NCBI RefSeq assembly: GCF_024464655.1
Contig: NZ_JANHAV010000001.1
Location: 773,213 to 837,212, forward strand
Direction of reading: 5' to 3'
DNA from: Halobellus inordinatus
GTDB lineage: Archaea; Halobacteriota; Halobacteria; Halobacteriales; Haloferacaceae
Length of the DNA stretch: 64,000 nt
Numbering within the stretch: position 1 is the first letter of the stretch; every line of letters starts with the position of its first letter. Below the pieces are notes generated by a model, which was given only the letters and a program-made list of their open reading frames with translations, was not told the origin of the DNA and did no database searches. Made by a program: the position numbers and the translations under genes. This document shows, piece by piece, positions 30,068 to 38,586 of the stretch.

Positions 30068-31737
30068 CAACGATCCACCTCGCCCAGCACGATGTCGAGG
30101 CTACCGAGCGATGCGACCATATCCGGGATGTACTCGCCGGCGGACATCTCCGGCAGCGTCTGGAGGTTCGAGAAGCACGGACTGCGGATCTTGAACCGCC
30201 CCGGCTTCTCGGTCCCGTCAGCGCGGATGTAGATCCCGAGTTCGCCCTTCGCGGCTTCGACGGCGCGGTAGATCTCCGTGTCGTCCTCCGGGCGCAGGGT
30301 CCGGGGAACGTTAGACTGGATCGTCCGCTCTTCTTCGGGCCAGTCTTCGAGGAGGTCGACGCACTGCTCGATGATCTTCGCGGACTCTTCGACCTCGCGA
30401 AGGCGGACGAGCAGTCGGCTGAAGTTGTCACAGCCGTCCTCGGTGATGACGTCCCACTCGAGTTCGTCGTAGTAGCCGTAGGGGTCGTCGCGGCGCAGGT
30501 CGTAGTCGATTCCGGACCCGCGTGCGACGGGCCCCGTCGCGCCGTAGGACTTCGCGACCTCCGGCGGCAGCACGCCCGTGTCGATCGTCCGGGCCTGCAG
30601 GATCTCGTTGGAGGTGATGAGGTCGTGGTACTCCTCGAGCGCCTCCGGGAGGTCGTCGAGGAAGTCCCGAATCGTCTCGAAGAACTCCTCGCGCGGTTCC
30701 GGAAGGTCCCAGACGACGCCGCCCAAGCGGAAGTAGTTGAACATCATCCGCTGGCCGGTGAGGTCTTCGAGGACCTTCTGGACCTTCTCGCGGTCCCGCA
30801 TCGCGTACATAAAGATCGCTGTGAAGTCGCCGTAGACGTCCAGCGCGAACGTCCCCACTGCGAGCATATGCGAGGCGATGCGGCAGAACTCCGCGCCCAT
30901 CGTCCGGATGATCTGTGCGTACTCCGGCACGTCGATGTCGTTGAGGTCCTCCGCCGCGCGCGCGTACGCCCACTCGTTCAACAGCCCCGAGGACGCGTAG
31001 TCCCAGCGGTCGGGGTAGGGCATAATCTGGTGACGGTAGGTCTTCGTCTGACACATCTGCTCCTCACAGCGGTGGAGGTAGCCGATGTCGGGATCGACGT
31101 CTGCGACCTGCTCGCCGTCTAGTACCGTCTTCACGTGCAGGACGCCGTGTGTGGCGGGGTGGTGCGGCCCGATGTTGACGTACATCGTGTCGCCCTCCTC
31201 CTCGCGGTGGTCCTCGGCGAGCGGGTTCTCCCACTCCGAGAGCGTGACGATCTGCGGTCGGTCCTGGTCGTAGTTCTCCGAGAGCGGGTGTCCCTGCCAC
31301 GTGTCGGGCAAGAGAATGCGACGCAGGTCCGGATGGTCGTCGTACTCGACGCCGATCAGGTCGTAGGCCTCCCGCTCGTGCCAGTCGGCCGTCCGGAAGA
31401 CCGGCTCGGCGGACTCGCTGACGGGGTCGTCCTTCGGTGCAGGCACGACGACGCTGACCTCCCGCTGCCGGTCGTCGAAGCTCGTGAGGTGGTAGATGGA
31501 CTCGTACCGATCCTCGCGTTCTTCGGCGGTGACACACGAGAGGTGATCGAAGCCGGCCTCGTCGCGGAGTCGCGTCAGGGTCTCCTGTACCGCGTCCGGG
31601 CGAATCACGAAGCCGGGTGCGTTGACGTGTTCTTCGCGGTCGACGACCAGGTCACCGAGCAACTCGGCGATCTCGTCGCCCGCGGTCGGGAGCACTTCGA
31701 CGGCTCCGTCTTCGGGTTCGGGTTCTTCTAAGCTCAT
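30067..31737 (-). CDS. nuoCD: NADH-quinone oxidoreductase-like fused subunit C/D
   Basis: This 556-residue fusion has a NuoC (30-kDa) domain at about 20-165 ('FDHLSCVTAEEREDRYES', 'WHEREAYDLIGVEYDDHPDL') and a NuoD (49-kDa) domain from about 185 ('GPHHPATHGVLHVKTVLDG', 'YLHRCEEQMCQTKTYRHQI', 'LTGQRMMFNYFRLGGVVWDL', 'KSYGATGPVARGSGIDYDLR'). NuoD holds the quinone-site His and Tyr region. The fusion matches the known haloarchaeal and some bacterial arrangements. Its start overlaps the nuoB stop by 4 nt (the start ATG lies in one of the rare CATG sites). Confidence 0.97.
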   Translation of the reverse strand: MSLEEPEPEDGAVEVLPTAGDEIAELLGDLVVDREEHVNAPGFVIRPDAVQETLTRLRDEAGFDHLSCVTAEEREDRYESIYHLTSFDDRQREVSVVVPAPKDDPVSESAEPVFRTADWHEREAYDLIGVEYDDHPDLRRILLPDTWQGHPLSENYDQDRPQIVTLSEWENPLAEDHREEEGDTMYVNIGPHHPATHGVLHVKTVLDGEQVADVDPDIGYLHRCEEQMCQTKTYRHQIMPYPDRWDYASSGLLNEWAYARAAEDLNDIDVPEYAQIIRTMGAEFCRIASHMLAVGTFALDVYGDFTAIFMYAMRDREKVQKVLEDLTGQRMMFNYFRLGGVVWDLPEPREEFFETIRDFLDDLPEALEEYHDLITSNEILQARTIDTGVLPPEVAKSYGATGPVARGSGIDYDLRRDDPYGYYDELEWDVITEDGCDNFSRLLVRLREVEESAKIIEQCVDLLEDWPEEERTIQSNVPRTLRPEDDTEIYRAVEAAKGELGIYIRADGTEKPGRFKIRSPCFSNLQTLPEMSAGEYIPDMVASLGSLDIVLGEVDR

Positions 31738-32444
31738 GGCGAATCAGCCCAGTTGTACCGCATAACCAGGTCCTCTTCGTCGATCTGTTCGGCGAGTTTG
31801 TCGACGACTTCGTCGCGTTCGAGGTCGTCGAACTGTTCGAGTTCGTACGGTTTCACCGTCACCGGACTCGACTCGCCCTCGGCGATGCGCTGCTGGAGTT
31901 TCGCTACGCCGTAGATGAGCGCCTCGGGGCGCGGGGGGCATCCGGGGACGTGGATGTCCACGGGGATGACCTCCTCTGCGCCCTTGATGACGTTGTAGCC
32001 CTCCTGGAAGGGGCCGCCCGAGATCGTACAGGAACCCATCCCGACGACGAACTTCGGTTCGGGCATCTGATCGTAGACGCGCTTCATCCGCGGGGCGAAC
32101 TTCGAGACGATCGTCCCCGGGACGATGATGACGTCCGCCTGTCGCGGCGACGCACGCGGGACCCCGGCCGCGAACCGGTCGAGGTCGTGCTTCACCGAGT
32201 AGGTGTGCATCATCTCGATGCTGCAGCAGGCGATCCCGAACTGCAGCATAAACATCGACGAGCCGCGGACCCAGTTCATGAACTGGTCGAACTTCGTGAG
32301 GATGAACGGCGAGGAGCCGAACGCCTCCCGAAGTTTCGAGTTGAACCGGTTGTCCGCGCCCGAGCCCGTCATCCGGGCGTCTCGCGTCGCGGTCTGTACC
32401 TGCGTGTCGTCCGTGACGAATGGTTTGTCTCGTTCGCTACTCAT
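31734..32444 (-). CDS. nuoB: NADH-quinone oxidoreductase-like subunit B (cluster N2)
   Basis: This 236-residue subunit holds the terminal 4Fe-4S cluster N2 that reduces quinone. The four ligands are visible: tandem cysteines in 'GIACCSIEMMHT', Cys in 'VVGMGSCTISGG', and Cys in 'VHVPGCPP'-type 'HVPGCPPRPEAL'. It has a ~40-residue acidic N-terminal extension compared with bacterial NuoB. The ATG at 32444 overlaps the nuoA stop (ATGA); the longer frame to 32621 lies inside nuoA and is not used. Confidence 0.97.
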   Translation of the reverse strand: MSSERDKPFVTDDTQVQTATRDARMTGSGADNRFNSKLREAFGSSPFILTKFDQFMNWVRGSSMFMLQFGIACCSIEMMHTYSVKHDLDRFAAGVPRASPRQADVIIVPGTIVSKFAPRMKRVYDQMPEPKFVVGMGSCTISGGPFQEGYNVIKGAEEVIPVDIHVPGCPPRPEALIYGVAKLQQRIAEGESSPVTVKPYELEQFDDLERDEVVDKLAEQIDEEDLVMRYNWADSP

Positions 32445-32854
32445 ACGTTTCTCTCCGTCTTTTGGCGGTTCGCCAGCGGGCTTTTGACCCACTCGACGGC
32501 GCCGTTGCGCCACGCCCAGACCAGCCCGACGACGAGCACACCGATGAAAATCAGCATCGGCAGCAACACCGCCGTGAGGTCTGCGCCCTGCTCCAGCGCG
32601 GACCGGTAGATGACGGCCCACGGGAAGATGAGAACGGTTTCGACGTCGAATACGAGAAACAGCAGTGCGACCATGTAGTACTGGATGTTGATCTGGACGC
32701 GTGCCGTTCCTGTCGGTACTTCACCGCTCTCGTAGGTGGCGCGTTTACCTTGTTCTGGCACCGATGGGCGGAGTATCGCCGACACAGCCATCATCCCGAG
32801 TGGGATGCCGACGGCGACGAGCCCAAGGGCACCGATTGCGATCCATTCACTCAT
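32441..32854 (-). CDS. nuoA: NADH-quinone oxidoreductase-like subunit A
   Basis: This 137-residue, three-helix subunit is the first gene of the operon. The family hallmark is present: 'KRATYESGEVPTGTARVQ' in the loop (the Y-E-C/S-G motif; here Ser replaces the usual Cys) and 'VALLFLVFDVETVLIFPWAV' in helix 2 with conserved F-D-x-E. The Cys-to-Ser change in the loop is worth noting, as this Cys marks the active/deactive transition in mitochondrial complex I. A TATA box lies about 55 nt upstream, implying a short leader. Confidence 0.96.
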   Translation of the reverse strand: MSEWIAIGALGLVAVGIPLGMMAVSAILRPSVPEQGKRATYESGEVPTGTARVQINIQYYMVALLFLVFDVETVLIFPWAVIYRSALEQGADLTAVLLPMLIFIGVLVVGLVWAWRNGAVEWVKSPLANRQKTERNV

Positions 32855-32904
32855 TCCGTAGTCTCCCTAACATCCGGCAGTTAGCAGGCCCCCCCCATAA
32901 GCGT

Positions 32905-32925
32905 TGATTTATACCTCGACTGAGG
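32905..32925 (-). promoter_or_regulatory. nuoA: nuo operon promoter with adjoining palindrome
   Basis: On the minus strand TATAAATC (about 32906-32913) is directly abutted upstream by ACCTC-AGTC-GAGGT, a perfect 5-bp inverted repeat where the BRE would lie. A regulator bound there would block TFB. The leader to the nuoA ATG would be about 28 nt. Confidence 0.5.
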
Positions 32926-33018
32926 TGCTACTACTGAACTTCGCTGGCTGCGGACCCGACGAACGTTACATCGGGCTGGACAGACGGAATCGCAGAACGG
33001 CTCGGAAATCGGCTTTCG

Positions 33019-33663
33019 TTAGGACTCGTCGCGGCTCGCCACGTAGCCTTCGACCCCGAGGTCGTGCAGGTCCCGCGAGTCGCGGGCGACCGCGCCGACG
33101 AGCCCCTCGTGGTACTCGACCAGCCGGGATTCGAGTTCGTCGTGCTCGCGCGCGAGAATCTGCGCGGCCGACAGCGCGGCGTTGAACGACTTCCCCGCGT
33201 CGACTGCGACGATGGGCGCGCCGGTCGGCATCCCGATGACGGAGTCGACGGACTTCTCCTGGACGGGAACGCCGACGACGGGGATCGGATACGCGATGGA
33301 CGCGGTCATATTCGGCAGGTCGGCGGACTTCCCGCCCGCGCCCGCGATGATGACGTCGAGACCGCGGTCGGCAGCCGTCTCCCCGTAGGCGTACATCAGC
33401 TCCGGGGTCCGGTGCGCGGAGACGACGTACGTCTCGTAGGTGAAGCGCGCGTCGGGCGCGTCGCCGAAGTCGGTCTGCTCGGCGAACCCGAGTTCCGAGA
33501 GCGCCTCGTGCGCGCCGCGCATCGTGTCGAGATCCGAATCCGACCCCATAATGATCCCGACGTCGGGGGTGGTGGCGGGATCGGCGTCGGCCTCCTCGTG
33601 GAGGCGGTCGATCAGGTCCTGTACGGTCACGTCGGAGTCGTCGTCGGGCGTGTAGTCGGTCAT
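33019..33663 (-). CDS. purE: 5-(carboxyamino)imidazole ribonucleotide mutase
   Basis: The enzyme has 214 residues and moves the carboxyl group of N5-CAIR to give CAIR in purine synthesis. The active-site elements 'GIIMGSDSDLDTM', 'YVVSAHRTPELM', 'IIAGAGGKSADLPNMTA' and 'PVVGVPVQ' are intact; 'SAHRTP' holds the catalytic His. It has a ~35-residue acidic N-terminal extension and a C-terminal tail not found in bacterial PurE. It is the second gene of a purK-purE operon, 29 nt after purK. Class I (N5-CAIR mutase) is supported by the adjacent purK. Confidence 0.97.
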   Translation of the reverse strand: MTDYTPDDDSDVTVQDLIDRLHEEADADPATTPDVGIIMGSDSDLDTMRGAHEALSELGFAEQTDFGDAPDARFTYETYVVSAHRTPELMYAYGETAADRGLDVIIAGAGGKSADLPNMTASIAYPIPVVGVPVQEKSVDSVIGMPTGAPIVAVDAGKSFNAALSAAQILAREHDELESRLVEYHEGLVGAVARDSRDLHDLGVEGYVASRDES

Positions 33664-33692
33664 TGTCTTCGAGTTCTGCGGTGGTCAGTTCG

Positions 33693-34862
33693 TCACTCGA
33701 ACGTCAGCGCGTCGCGCACGTCTCTCGCGTGCGCGAGGAGTTCGTCGGCGTCCGATTCTGCGGCCGCATCGAGTTCGCCCCCTCCAGTCAGCGTGACGTG
33801 GCCCATCTTCCGCAGCGGGCGCACCTCGTCTTTGCCGTACCAGTGCAGCGACGCGTCGGGATCGCCCAGGACGGCTTCGACGTTGCCGAGTCGCGCTGGC
33901 TGGGACTCCTCGGCGGTGCCGAGGACGTTCGCCATCACGGTCGGGCATCGCAGGCGGGTCGAACCGAGCGGCCAGCCAAGAACGGCGCGGACGTGCTGTT
34001 CGAACTGGGAGGTGCGCGCGCCCTCGATCGTCCAGTGCCCGGAGTTGTGCGGCCGCGGGGCGATCTCGTTGACGAGGACCTCTCCGTCCTCGGTCTCGAA
34101 CAGTTCGATGCCGAAGACGCCGCGCCCCGAGAGCGTGTCGAGGACGTCGCGGGCGACTGCCTCGGCACGTTCGAGCACCTCGTCGGTCGTCCTGGCTGGG
34201 AGGATCGTCTCCCGGAGGATCTCCTCCTCGTGGACGTTCTCGCCCGCGGGGAACGTGCGGACCTCGTCGTCGCCCTGGACGGCGATGACCGAGAGTTCGC
34301 GCGCGAAGTCGACGAACGTCTCGGCCATCGCGGGGCCGCCGACGGCGTCCATCGCTTCTTCTGCGTCTGCCGGGTCGGTGACGGGGACGTTGCCGCGGCC
34401 GTCGTAGCCGCCGGTGCGGGCTTTCAGCATCACCGCGCCGAACTCATCGAGCGCCGCGCGAAGGTCCTCGGCGTCGTCGATCTGCCGGAACGGCGGGACC
34501 GGGACGCCGGCGTCTTCGAGCGCGCGCTTTTGGACGAGTTTGTCCTCGATCGTCTCCAGCGTCTCCGGTGCGGGGTGAACCGAGAGGTCGAACTCGTCGG
34601 CGACGCGGTCGAGTAACGCCGCGTCGGCGAGTTCGATCTCGAACGTCAGCGCGTCGACACGCGAGGCGAGTTCGCGGAACGCTTCGGGGTCGTCGAAGTC
34701 ACCGACGATCTGTTCGCGGGCGACCGGCGCTGCGGGGCAGTCCGGCGTCGGGTCGAGGACGATCACCTCGACGCCGAGCGGGGCGGCCGCCTCGGCGAGC
34801 ATCCGTCCGAGTTGGCCGCCGCCGACGACGCCGAGCGTGGGGCCGGGTACGGTGACGTTCAC
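33693..34862 (-). CDS. purK: 5-(carboxyamino)imidazole ribonucleotide synthase
   Basis: This 389-residue ATP-grasp enzyme makes N5-CAIR from AIR, bicarbonate and ATP. Visible: the N-terminal 'LGVVGGGQLGRMLAEAAAPL', the ATP-grasp core 'DKLVQKRALEDAGVPVPPF' and 'AVMLKARTGGYDGRGNVPV', and 'LVNEIAPRPHNSGHWTIEGA' with metal- and ATP-binding residues. It starts with GTG at 34862; a TATA-like box (34884-34895) lies about 27 nt upstream. purE follows after 29 nt. Confidence 0.97.
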   Translation of the reverse strand: MNVTVPGPTLGVVGGGQLGRMLAEAAAPLGVEVIVLDPTPDCPAAPVAREQIVGDFDDPEAFRELASRVDALTFEIELADAALLDRVADEFDLSVHPAPETLETIEDKLVQKRALEDAGVPVPPFRQIDDAEDLRAALDEFGAVMLKARTGGYDGRGNVPVTDPADAEEAMDAVGGPAMAETFVDFARELSVIAVQGDDEVRTFPAGENVHEEEILRETILPARTTDEVLERAEAVARDVLDTLSGRGVFGIELFETEDGEVLVNEIAPRPHNSGHWTIEGARTSQFEQHVRAVLGWPLGSTRLRCPTVMANVLGTAEESQPARLGNVEAVLGDPDASLHWYGKDEVRPLRKMGHVTLTGGGELDAAAESDADELLAHARDVRDALTFE

Positions 34863-34883
34863 GGGCGACGGTACTGGAGGATA

Positions 34884-34895
34884 CTGAATAAACCT
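34884..34895 (-). promoter_or_regulatory. TATA-like box of the purK-purE operon
   Basis: On the minus strand AAGGTTTATTCA is centred about 27 nt upstream of the purK GTG start. Confidence 0.5.
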
Positions 34896-34930
34896 TGCCG
34901 AATCTCACGACGATATGTGCACGGACGTGG

Positions 34931-36820
34931 TTATTCGCCGCTGCCCACGCTGTCTGCGTTGTCCGCGCCGTCCTCACTCGTCTCCTCGATGCGCTCCGGG
35001 GCGACACGCTGCAGCGACTCGTCTTCGATGAACACGACGACGTCGTCGTTCCAGAGTCGGAATTTGTGCTCGAAGGCGGTGTAGCCGGGTAGTTCTGTGG
35101 CGACCTCGTCGCGGTCGTAGCCCTTCGCGATGACGACCGGCGGGGCGTCCGAGAGCGCCGTCGCGACGTCTGCGTCGGGCGGCGAACTCGTGACGTTCGC
35201 GCCGTACCGTTCCAGATACCACGGCAGCGGCAGGCGGTCGTGCCACGCGGGGCCGCCCGGCGGCGCCGTCGCGAGCGAGGACTCGTTGCGGACGTAGAAC
35301 ACCTCGCCGTCGTTACCCGGCGGTCGCGATCCGACGAACAGGACGTCAGTGCCGTCGTTCGCGGCCGAAACGTCGTCGACGATCTCCATTGTGGGCTTCA
35401 GCGAGTTCTCGGGCTGTGCCCACTGGAGGACTTTCTTGTCCTCCTCGGAGGCGGAGTTGAAGTACTCGGCGTTGGCCGCGGCGGCACCGCTGAAGGCCGC
35501 GAGCACGACGAGTGCCGCGAGGCCGACACTCACGGCGTCGCGAGCGGCGAGCGCCTCGCGTGCGGAGTCGACGATGAATCCGAGTCCGACGGCAGCGGGG
35601 ACGGCGAGCGGGACGAGGACGTGGACCGCCGCCCACGGTGCCTGGATGTCGGTCGCGATCGGGTAGCCGAACAGCGACGCGGCGGCCCAGTACGTCGCGA
35701 ACGTGACGAACTCGCGTGGGCCCTCACCACGAATCCCGTACCGATCGACGACGATTCCGAGGAGGCCGAACGCGAGCAGCGCCGGCGCCCCGTAGACGAG
35801 CGTCTCGACCAGATCGTAGAGGAACGGCAGGTACGCGTGATCCTGGTGGCTCCCCGAAGCCCACGTGTCGACGAACTTCTCGGCCGCGCCGACCGTGCCG
35901 GCGTCGGCGACGCTCGGAATCCGCGCCGGATCCCCGAACGCCTGCCACAGATCCGGGCGCGGCGCGTAGAAGAACAGCACGACCCCGAGGAAGATGACGA
36001 GGGCGACGACTGTCGTACCGAGAACGCGGGCGAGCGACGCTCGCGAGTTCGGTCCGTGCGCGAGGAGCCGATCGACCGTCGCCGCTCGCCAGCGGGCGAA
36101 GACCGCTCGGGTGGGTTCCTCTCGTGCGCGCGCCGCGAGCAGTCGGTGATCCGCCAGCAGCGCCCCCGCTCCGAGGAAACAGAGGACGTAGAGGATAGCG
36201 TTCTCCTTCGTCGTGAACGCGAGGCCGAGCGACGCGGCCGCCGGGAACGCATAGCGGAGTCGCCCGGTATCGAACCCGCGGACTACGAACCCGAGCGCGA
36301 AGACGGCGAACGCCGCCACGAGGACATCGTTGCGCATAAACCGCGAGTAGTAGACGGCGAGCGGATTCAGCGCGAGCAGCGCGGCGAACGCGACGAGTTC
36401 GACGTTCCGGAGTCGCTCGCGGAACAGCCACGCGGCCAGCGGGAGCAGACCGCCGACGACGGCGACGGGAAACCGCGCGAGGAAGTCCGAGACCGGCAAC
36501 AGGGCGAACAGCCAGTCGTTGACGACCGGGAGGAACGGGCCGTGAACGATGGGACGGTACGTGTGGACGCCCGTCTCGTGGTACCGGAGGATCCAGTAGC
36601 CGACGCGGCCCTCGTCCCAGTGGAAGATCCGGCCGCCGAGAGCGACCAGACGGAGGACGAGCGCGACGGCGGTGAATCCGACGACACCGAGGAGGGCGCG
36701 GCGACGATCGAACTGATGGTCCGCGCGGGACTGCGAGGAGACGTCCGTGGGAGCCTCGCCCGTCGGCTCTCCACCGATCGTCGCGTCGGCGGTCCCGCCC
36801 GACACCTCGTCGGGACTCAT
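34931..36820 (-). CDS. Agl23-like (TIGR03663) polytopic membrane protein, GT-C fold
   Basis: The protein is about 629 residues, with an acidic ~35-residue N-terminus, 11-13 transmembrane helices and a soluble C-terminal domain of ~170 residues. The first extracytoplasmic loop 'LGGRIFHWDEGRVGYWILRY' with its acidic residues resembles the catalytic loop of dolichyl-phosphate-dependent GT-C glycosyltransferases; 'NPLAVYYSRFMRNDVLVA' and 'LAFTTKENAILYVLCF' are typical of TIGR03663. The family is annotated as flippase activity-associated Agl23 because of its context in N-glycosylation. Here it is not in an agl cluster: purK lies downstream and ribH is divergent. The ATG at 36820 is preferred over the GTG at 36826. 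Confidence 0.85.
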   Translation of the reverse strand: MSPDEVSGGTADATIGGEPTGEAPTDVSSQSRADHQFDRRRALLGVVGFTAVALVLRLVALGGRIFHWDEGRVGYWILRYHETGVHTYRPIVHGPFLPVVNDWLFALLPVSDFLARFPVAVVGGLLPLAAWLFRERLRNVELVAFAALLALNPLAVYYSRFMRNDVLVAAFAVFALGFVVRGFDTGRLRYAFPAAASLGLAFTTKENAILYVLCFLGAGALLADHRLLAARAREEPTRAVFARWRAATVDRLLAHGPNSRASLARVLGTTVVALVIFLGVVLFFYAPRPDLWQAFGDPARIPSVADAGTVGAAEKFVDTWASGSHQDHAYLPFLYDLVETLVYGAPALLAFGLLGIVVDRYGIRGEGPREFVTFATYWAAASLFGYPIATDIQAPWAAVHVLVPLAVPAAVGLGFIVDSAREALAARDAVSVGLAALVVLAAFSGAAAANAEYFNSASEEDKKVLQWAQPENSLKPTMEIVDDVSAANDGTDVLFVGSRPPGNDGEVFYVRNESSLATAPPGGPAWHDRLPLPWYLERYGANVTSSPPDADVATALSDAPPVVIAKGYDRDEVATELPGYTAFEHKFRLWNDDVVVFIEDESLQRVAPERIEETSEDGADNADSVGSGE

Positions 36821-36898
36821 TGTCACTTCCTGACTCCCACGCGGTTACAACTCTTGTGTTTGCCGCTTTCTTGAGGACCGCCGCGCGCGACCGTGCCG

Positions 36899-36909
36899 AT
36901 ACCTCTTTG
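36899..36909 (+). promoter_or_regulatory. TATA-like box of ribH
   Basis: ATACCTCTTTG is centred about 30 nt upstream of the ATG at 36934. Confidence 0.35.
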
Positions 36910-36933
36910 ACGCCACCGTGGATCCGAAAGAGT

Positions 36934-37338
36934 ATGACAACGCTGGGATTGGTGGTGACCGAGTTCAACTCCTCGGTCACCAAACAGATGGCGGCGGCCG
37001 CGCGCGAGGCGGCCGACGAACGGGACGCGACGATCGCGGAGACGCTCCAGATTCCCGGAGTGTACGACTCGCCGCTGGCAGCCGATCGGCTCGCGCGGCG
37101 TGACGACATCGACGCGGTGGCCGTCGTCGGCGCGATCGTCACGGGAGACACGGACCACGATCAGGTGATCGCCGACGCGGCAGCCCAGTCGCTGACTGAC
37201 GTCAGTCTCGATCGGGACGTGCCGGTCACGTTCGGCGTCTCCGGTCCGGGCCAAAGCGGGGCCGAAGCGCGGGAGCGCGTCGACAAAGGTGCGGAAGCGG
37301 TAAACGCCGCGGTCGATATGGTGGAGACGTTGGTATGA
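36934..37338 (+). CDS. ribH: 6,7-dimethyl-8-ribityllumazine synthase
   Basis: The enzyme has 134 residues and condenses 5-amino-6-ribitylaminouracil with 3,4-dihydroxy-2-butanone 4-phosphate in riboflavin synthesis. The motifs 'LVVTEFNSSVTKQM' (substrate-binding F-N), 'IPGVYDSPLAADRLA', 'AVAVVGAIVTGDTDHDQVI' (the G-A-V/I-x-x-G-x-T-x-H element with catalytic His) and 'PVTFGVSGPG' are intact. It is a short archaeal-type RibH. The in-frame ATG at 36820 is too early and overlaps the opposite gene. It overlaps the aminotransferase start by 4 nt. Confidence 0.96.
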   Translation: MTTLGLVVTEFNSSVTKQMAAAAREAADERDATIAETLQIPGVYDSPLAADRLARRDDIDAVAVVGAIVTGDTDHDQVIADAAAQSLTDVSLDRDVPVTFGVSGPGQSGAEARERVDKGAEAVNAAVDMVETLV

Positions 37339-38483
37339 GTTTCGACTTCGCAGCCCGCGTCGAACGGGTCGAACCGAGCGCGACGCTGGCAATCAGCAAC
37401 AAGGCGAGCGAACTGGAAGCAGACGGCGTCGACGTCGTCGACCTCTCGGTCGGCGAACCCGATTTCCCCACGCCGGAGAACATCGTCGAGGCCGGCAAGG
37501 ACGCGATGGACGCCGGACACACCGGATACACGCCCTCGAACGGCATCCCGGACCTCCGTGCGGCGATCGCCGAAAAACTCCGGAACGACGGCATCGACGC
37601 CGTATCGGAGGAGGTAATCGTCACGCCCGGCGGCAAACAAGCGCTCTATGAGACGTTCCAGACCCTCATCGACGACGGAGACGAGGTCGTCCTCCTCGAC
37701 CCCGCGTGGGTCTCCTACGAGGCGATGGCGAAGCTCTCGGGCGGCTCGCTCAGCCGCGTCGACCTCGCGCCCTACGACTTCCAGCTCGAACCCGCGCTCG
37801 ACGACCTCTCGGAAGCGGTTTCCGACGACACCGAACTGCTCGTCGTCAACTCCCCGTCGAACCCGACCGGCGCGGTCTACTCCGACGCGGCGCTCGAAGG
37901 CGTCCGCGACCTCGCGGTCGAGCACGACGTCACCGTCATCTCCGACGAGATCTACCAGGAGATCACCTACGGTGTCGAGCCCACGAGCCTCGGCTCGCTC
38001 GACGGAATGAGCGACCGGACGGTCACTATCAACGGCTTCTCGAAGGCGTACTCGATGACCGGCTGGCGGCTCGGCTACGTTCACGCGCCCGAATCGCTCA
38101 TCTCGCAGGCGGCGAAACTGCACTCGCACTCGGTGTCGTGTGCGGTCAACTTCGTCCAGCACGCCGGACTGGAAGCCATCGAGAACACCGACGAGGCCGT
38201 CGTGGAGATGCGCGACGCCTTCCGCGAGCGCCGCGATATGCTCGCCGACCTCTTCGAGGAGCACGGCGTCGACGTCCCGATCGGCGACGGCGCGTTCTAT
38301 ATGATGCTGCCCGTCGACGACGACGACCAGGAGTGGTGCGCCGGCGCGATCGAGGACGCCCACGTGGCGACCGTCCCCGGCTCGGCGTTCGGCTCGCCCG
38401 GCTACGCCCGGATCTCCTACGCCGCAAGCGAGGAGCGACTCCGCGAGGCCGTCGAGCGACTCGCCGAGCACGACTACATCTGA
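37335..38483 (+). CDS. Pyridoxal-phosphate-dependent class I aminotransferase
   Basis: The protein has 382 residues and is of the aspartate-aminotransferase family, fold type I. Marks: 'DLSVGEPDFPTPENIV', 'HTGYTPSNGIPDLR', 'VTPGGKQALYETFQTL', 'NSPSNPTGAVYSD', 'VISDEIYQEITY' (PLP-ring Asp and Tyr) and the Schiff-base Lys in 'NGFSKAYSMTGWRLGYVHA'. It is probably an aspartate or broad aminotransferase; substrate cannot be fixed. Its ATG overlaps the ribH stop (ATGA), so the two are co-translated although they belong to different pathways. Confidence 0.95.
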   Translation: MSFDFAARVERVEPSATLAISNKASELEADGVDVVDLSVGEPDFPTPENIVEAGKDAMDAGHTGYTPSNGIPDLRAAIAEKLRNDGIDAVSEEVIVTPGGKQALYETFQTLIDDGDEVVLLDPAWVSYEAMAKLSGGSLSRVDLAPYDFQLEPALDDLSEAVSDDTELLVVNSPSNPTGAVYSDAALEGVRDLAVEHDVTVISDEIYQEITYGVEPTSLGSLDGMSDRTVTINGFSKAYSMTGWRLGYVHAPESLISQAAKLHSHSVSCAVNFVQHAGLEAIENTDEAVVEMRDAFRERRDMLADLFEEHGVDVPIGDGAFYMMLPVDDDDQEWCAGAIEDAHVATVPGSAFGSPGYARISYAASEERLREAVERLAEHDYI

Positions 38484-38552
38484 GCGGCGAACGCTGGCAA
38501 TCTGCCCGCCACGACGCGCATTGTGAGCGGGTAGCCGCTTCGCTCCGCCCGC

Positions 38553-38563
38553 GAATTTTTATA
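38553..38563 (+). promoter_or_regulatory. TATA box of the Hel308-type helicase gene
   Basis: GAATTTTTATA is centred about 29 nt upstream of the GTG at 38587, a well-formed haloarchaeal core promoter. Confidence 0.55.
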
Positions 38564-38586
38564 CGATACCGACGCCACTCGTAGAC

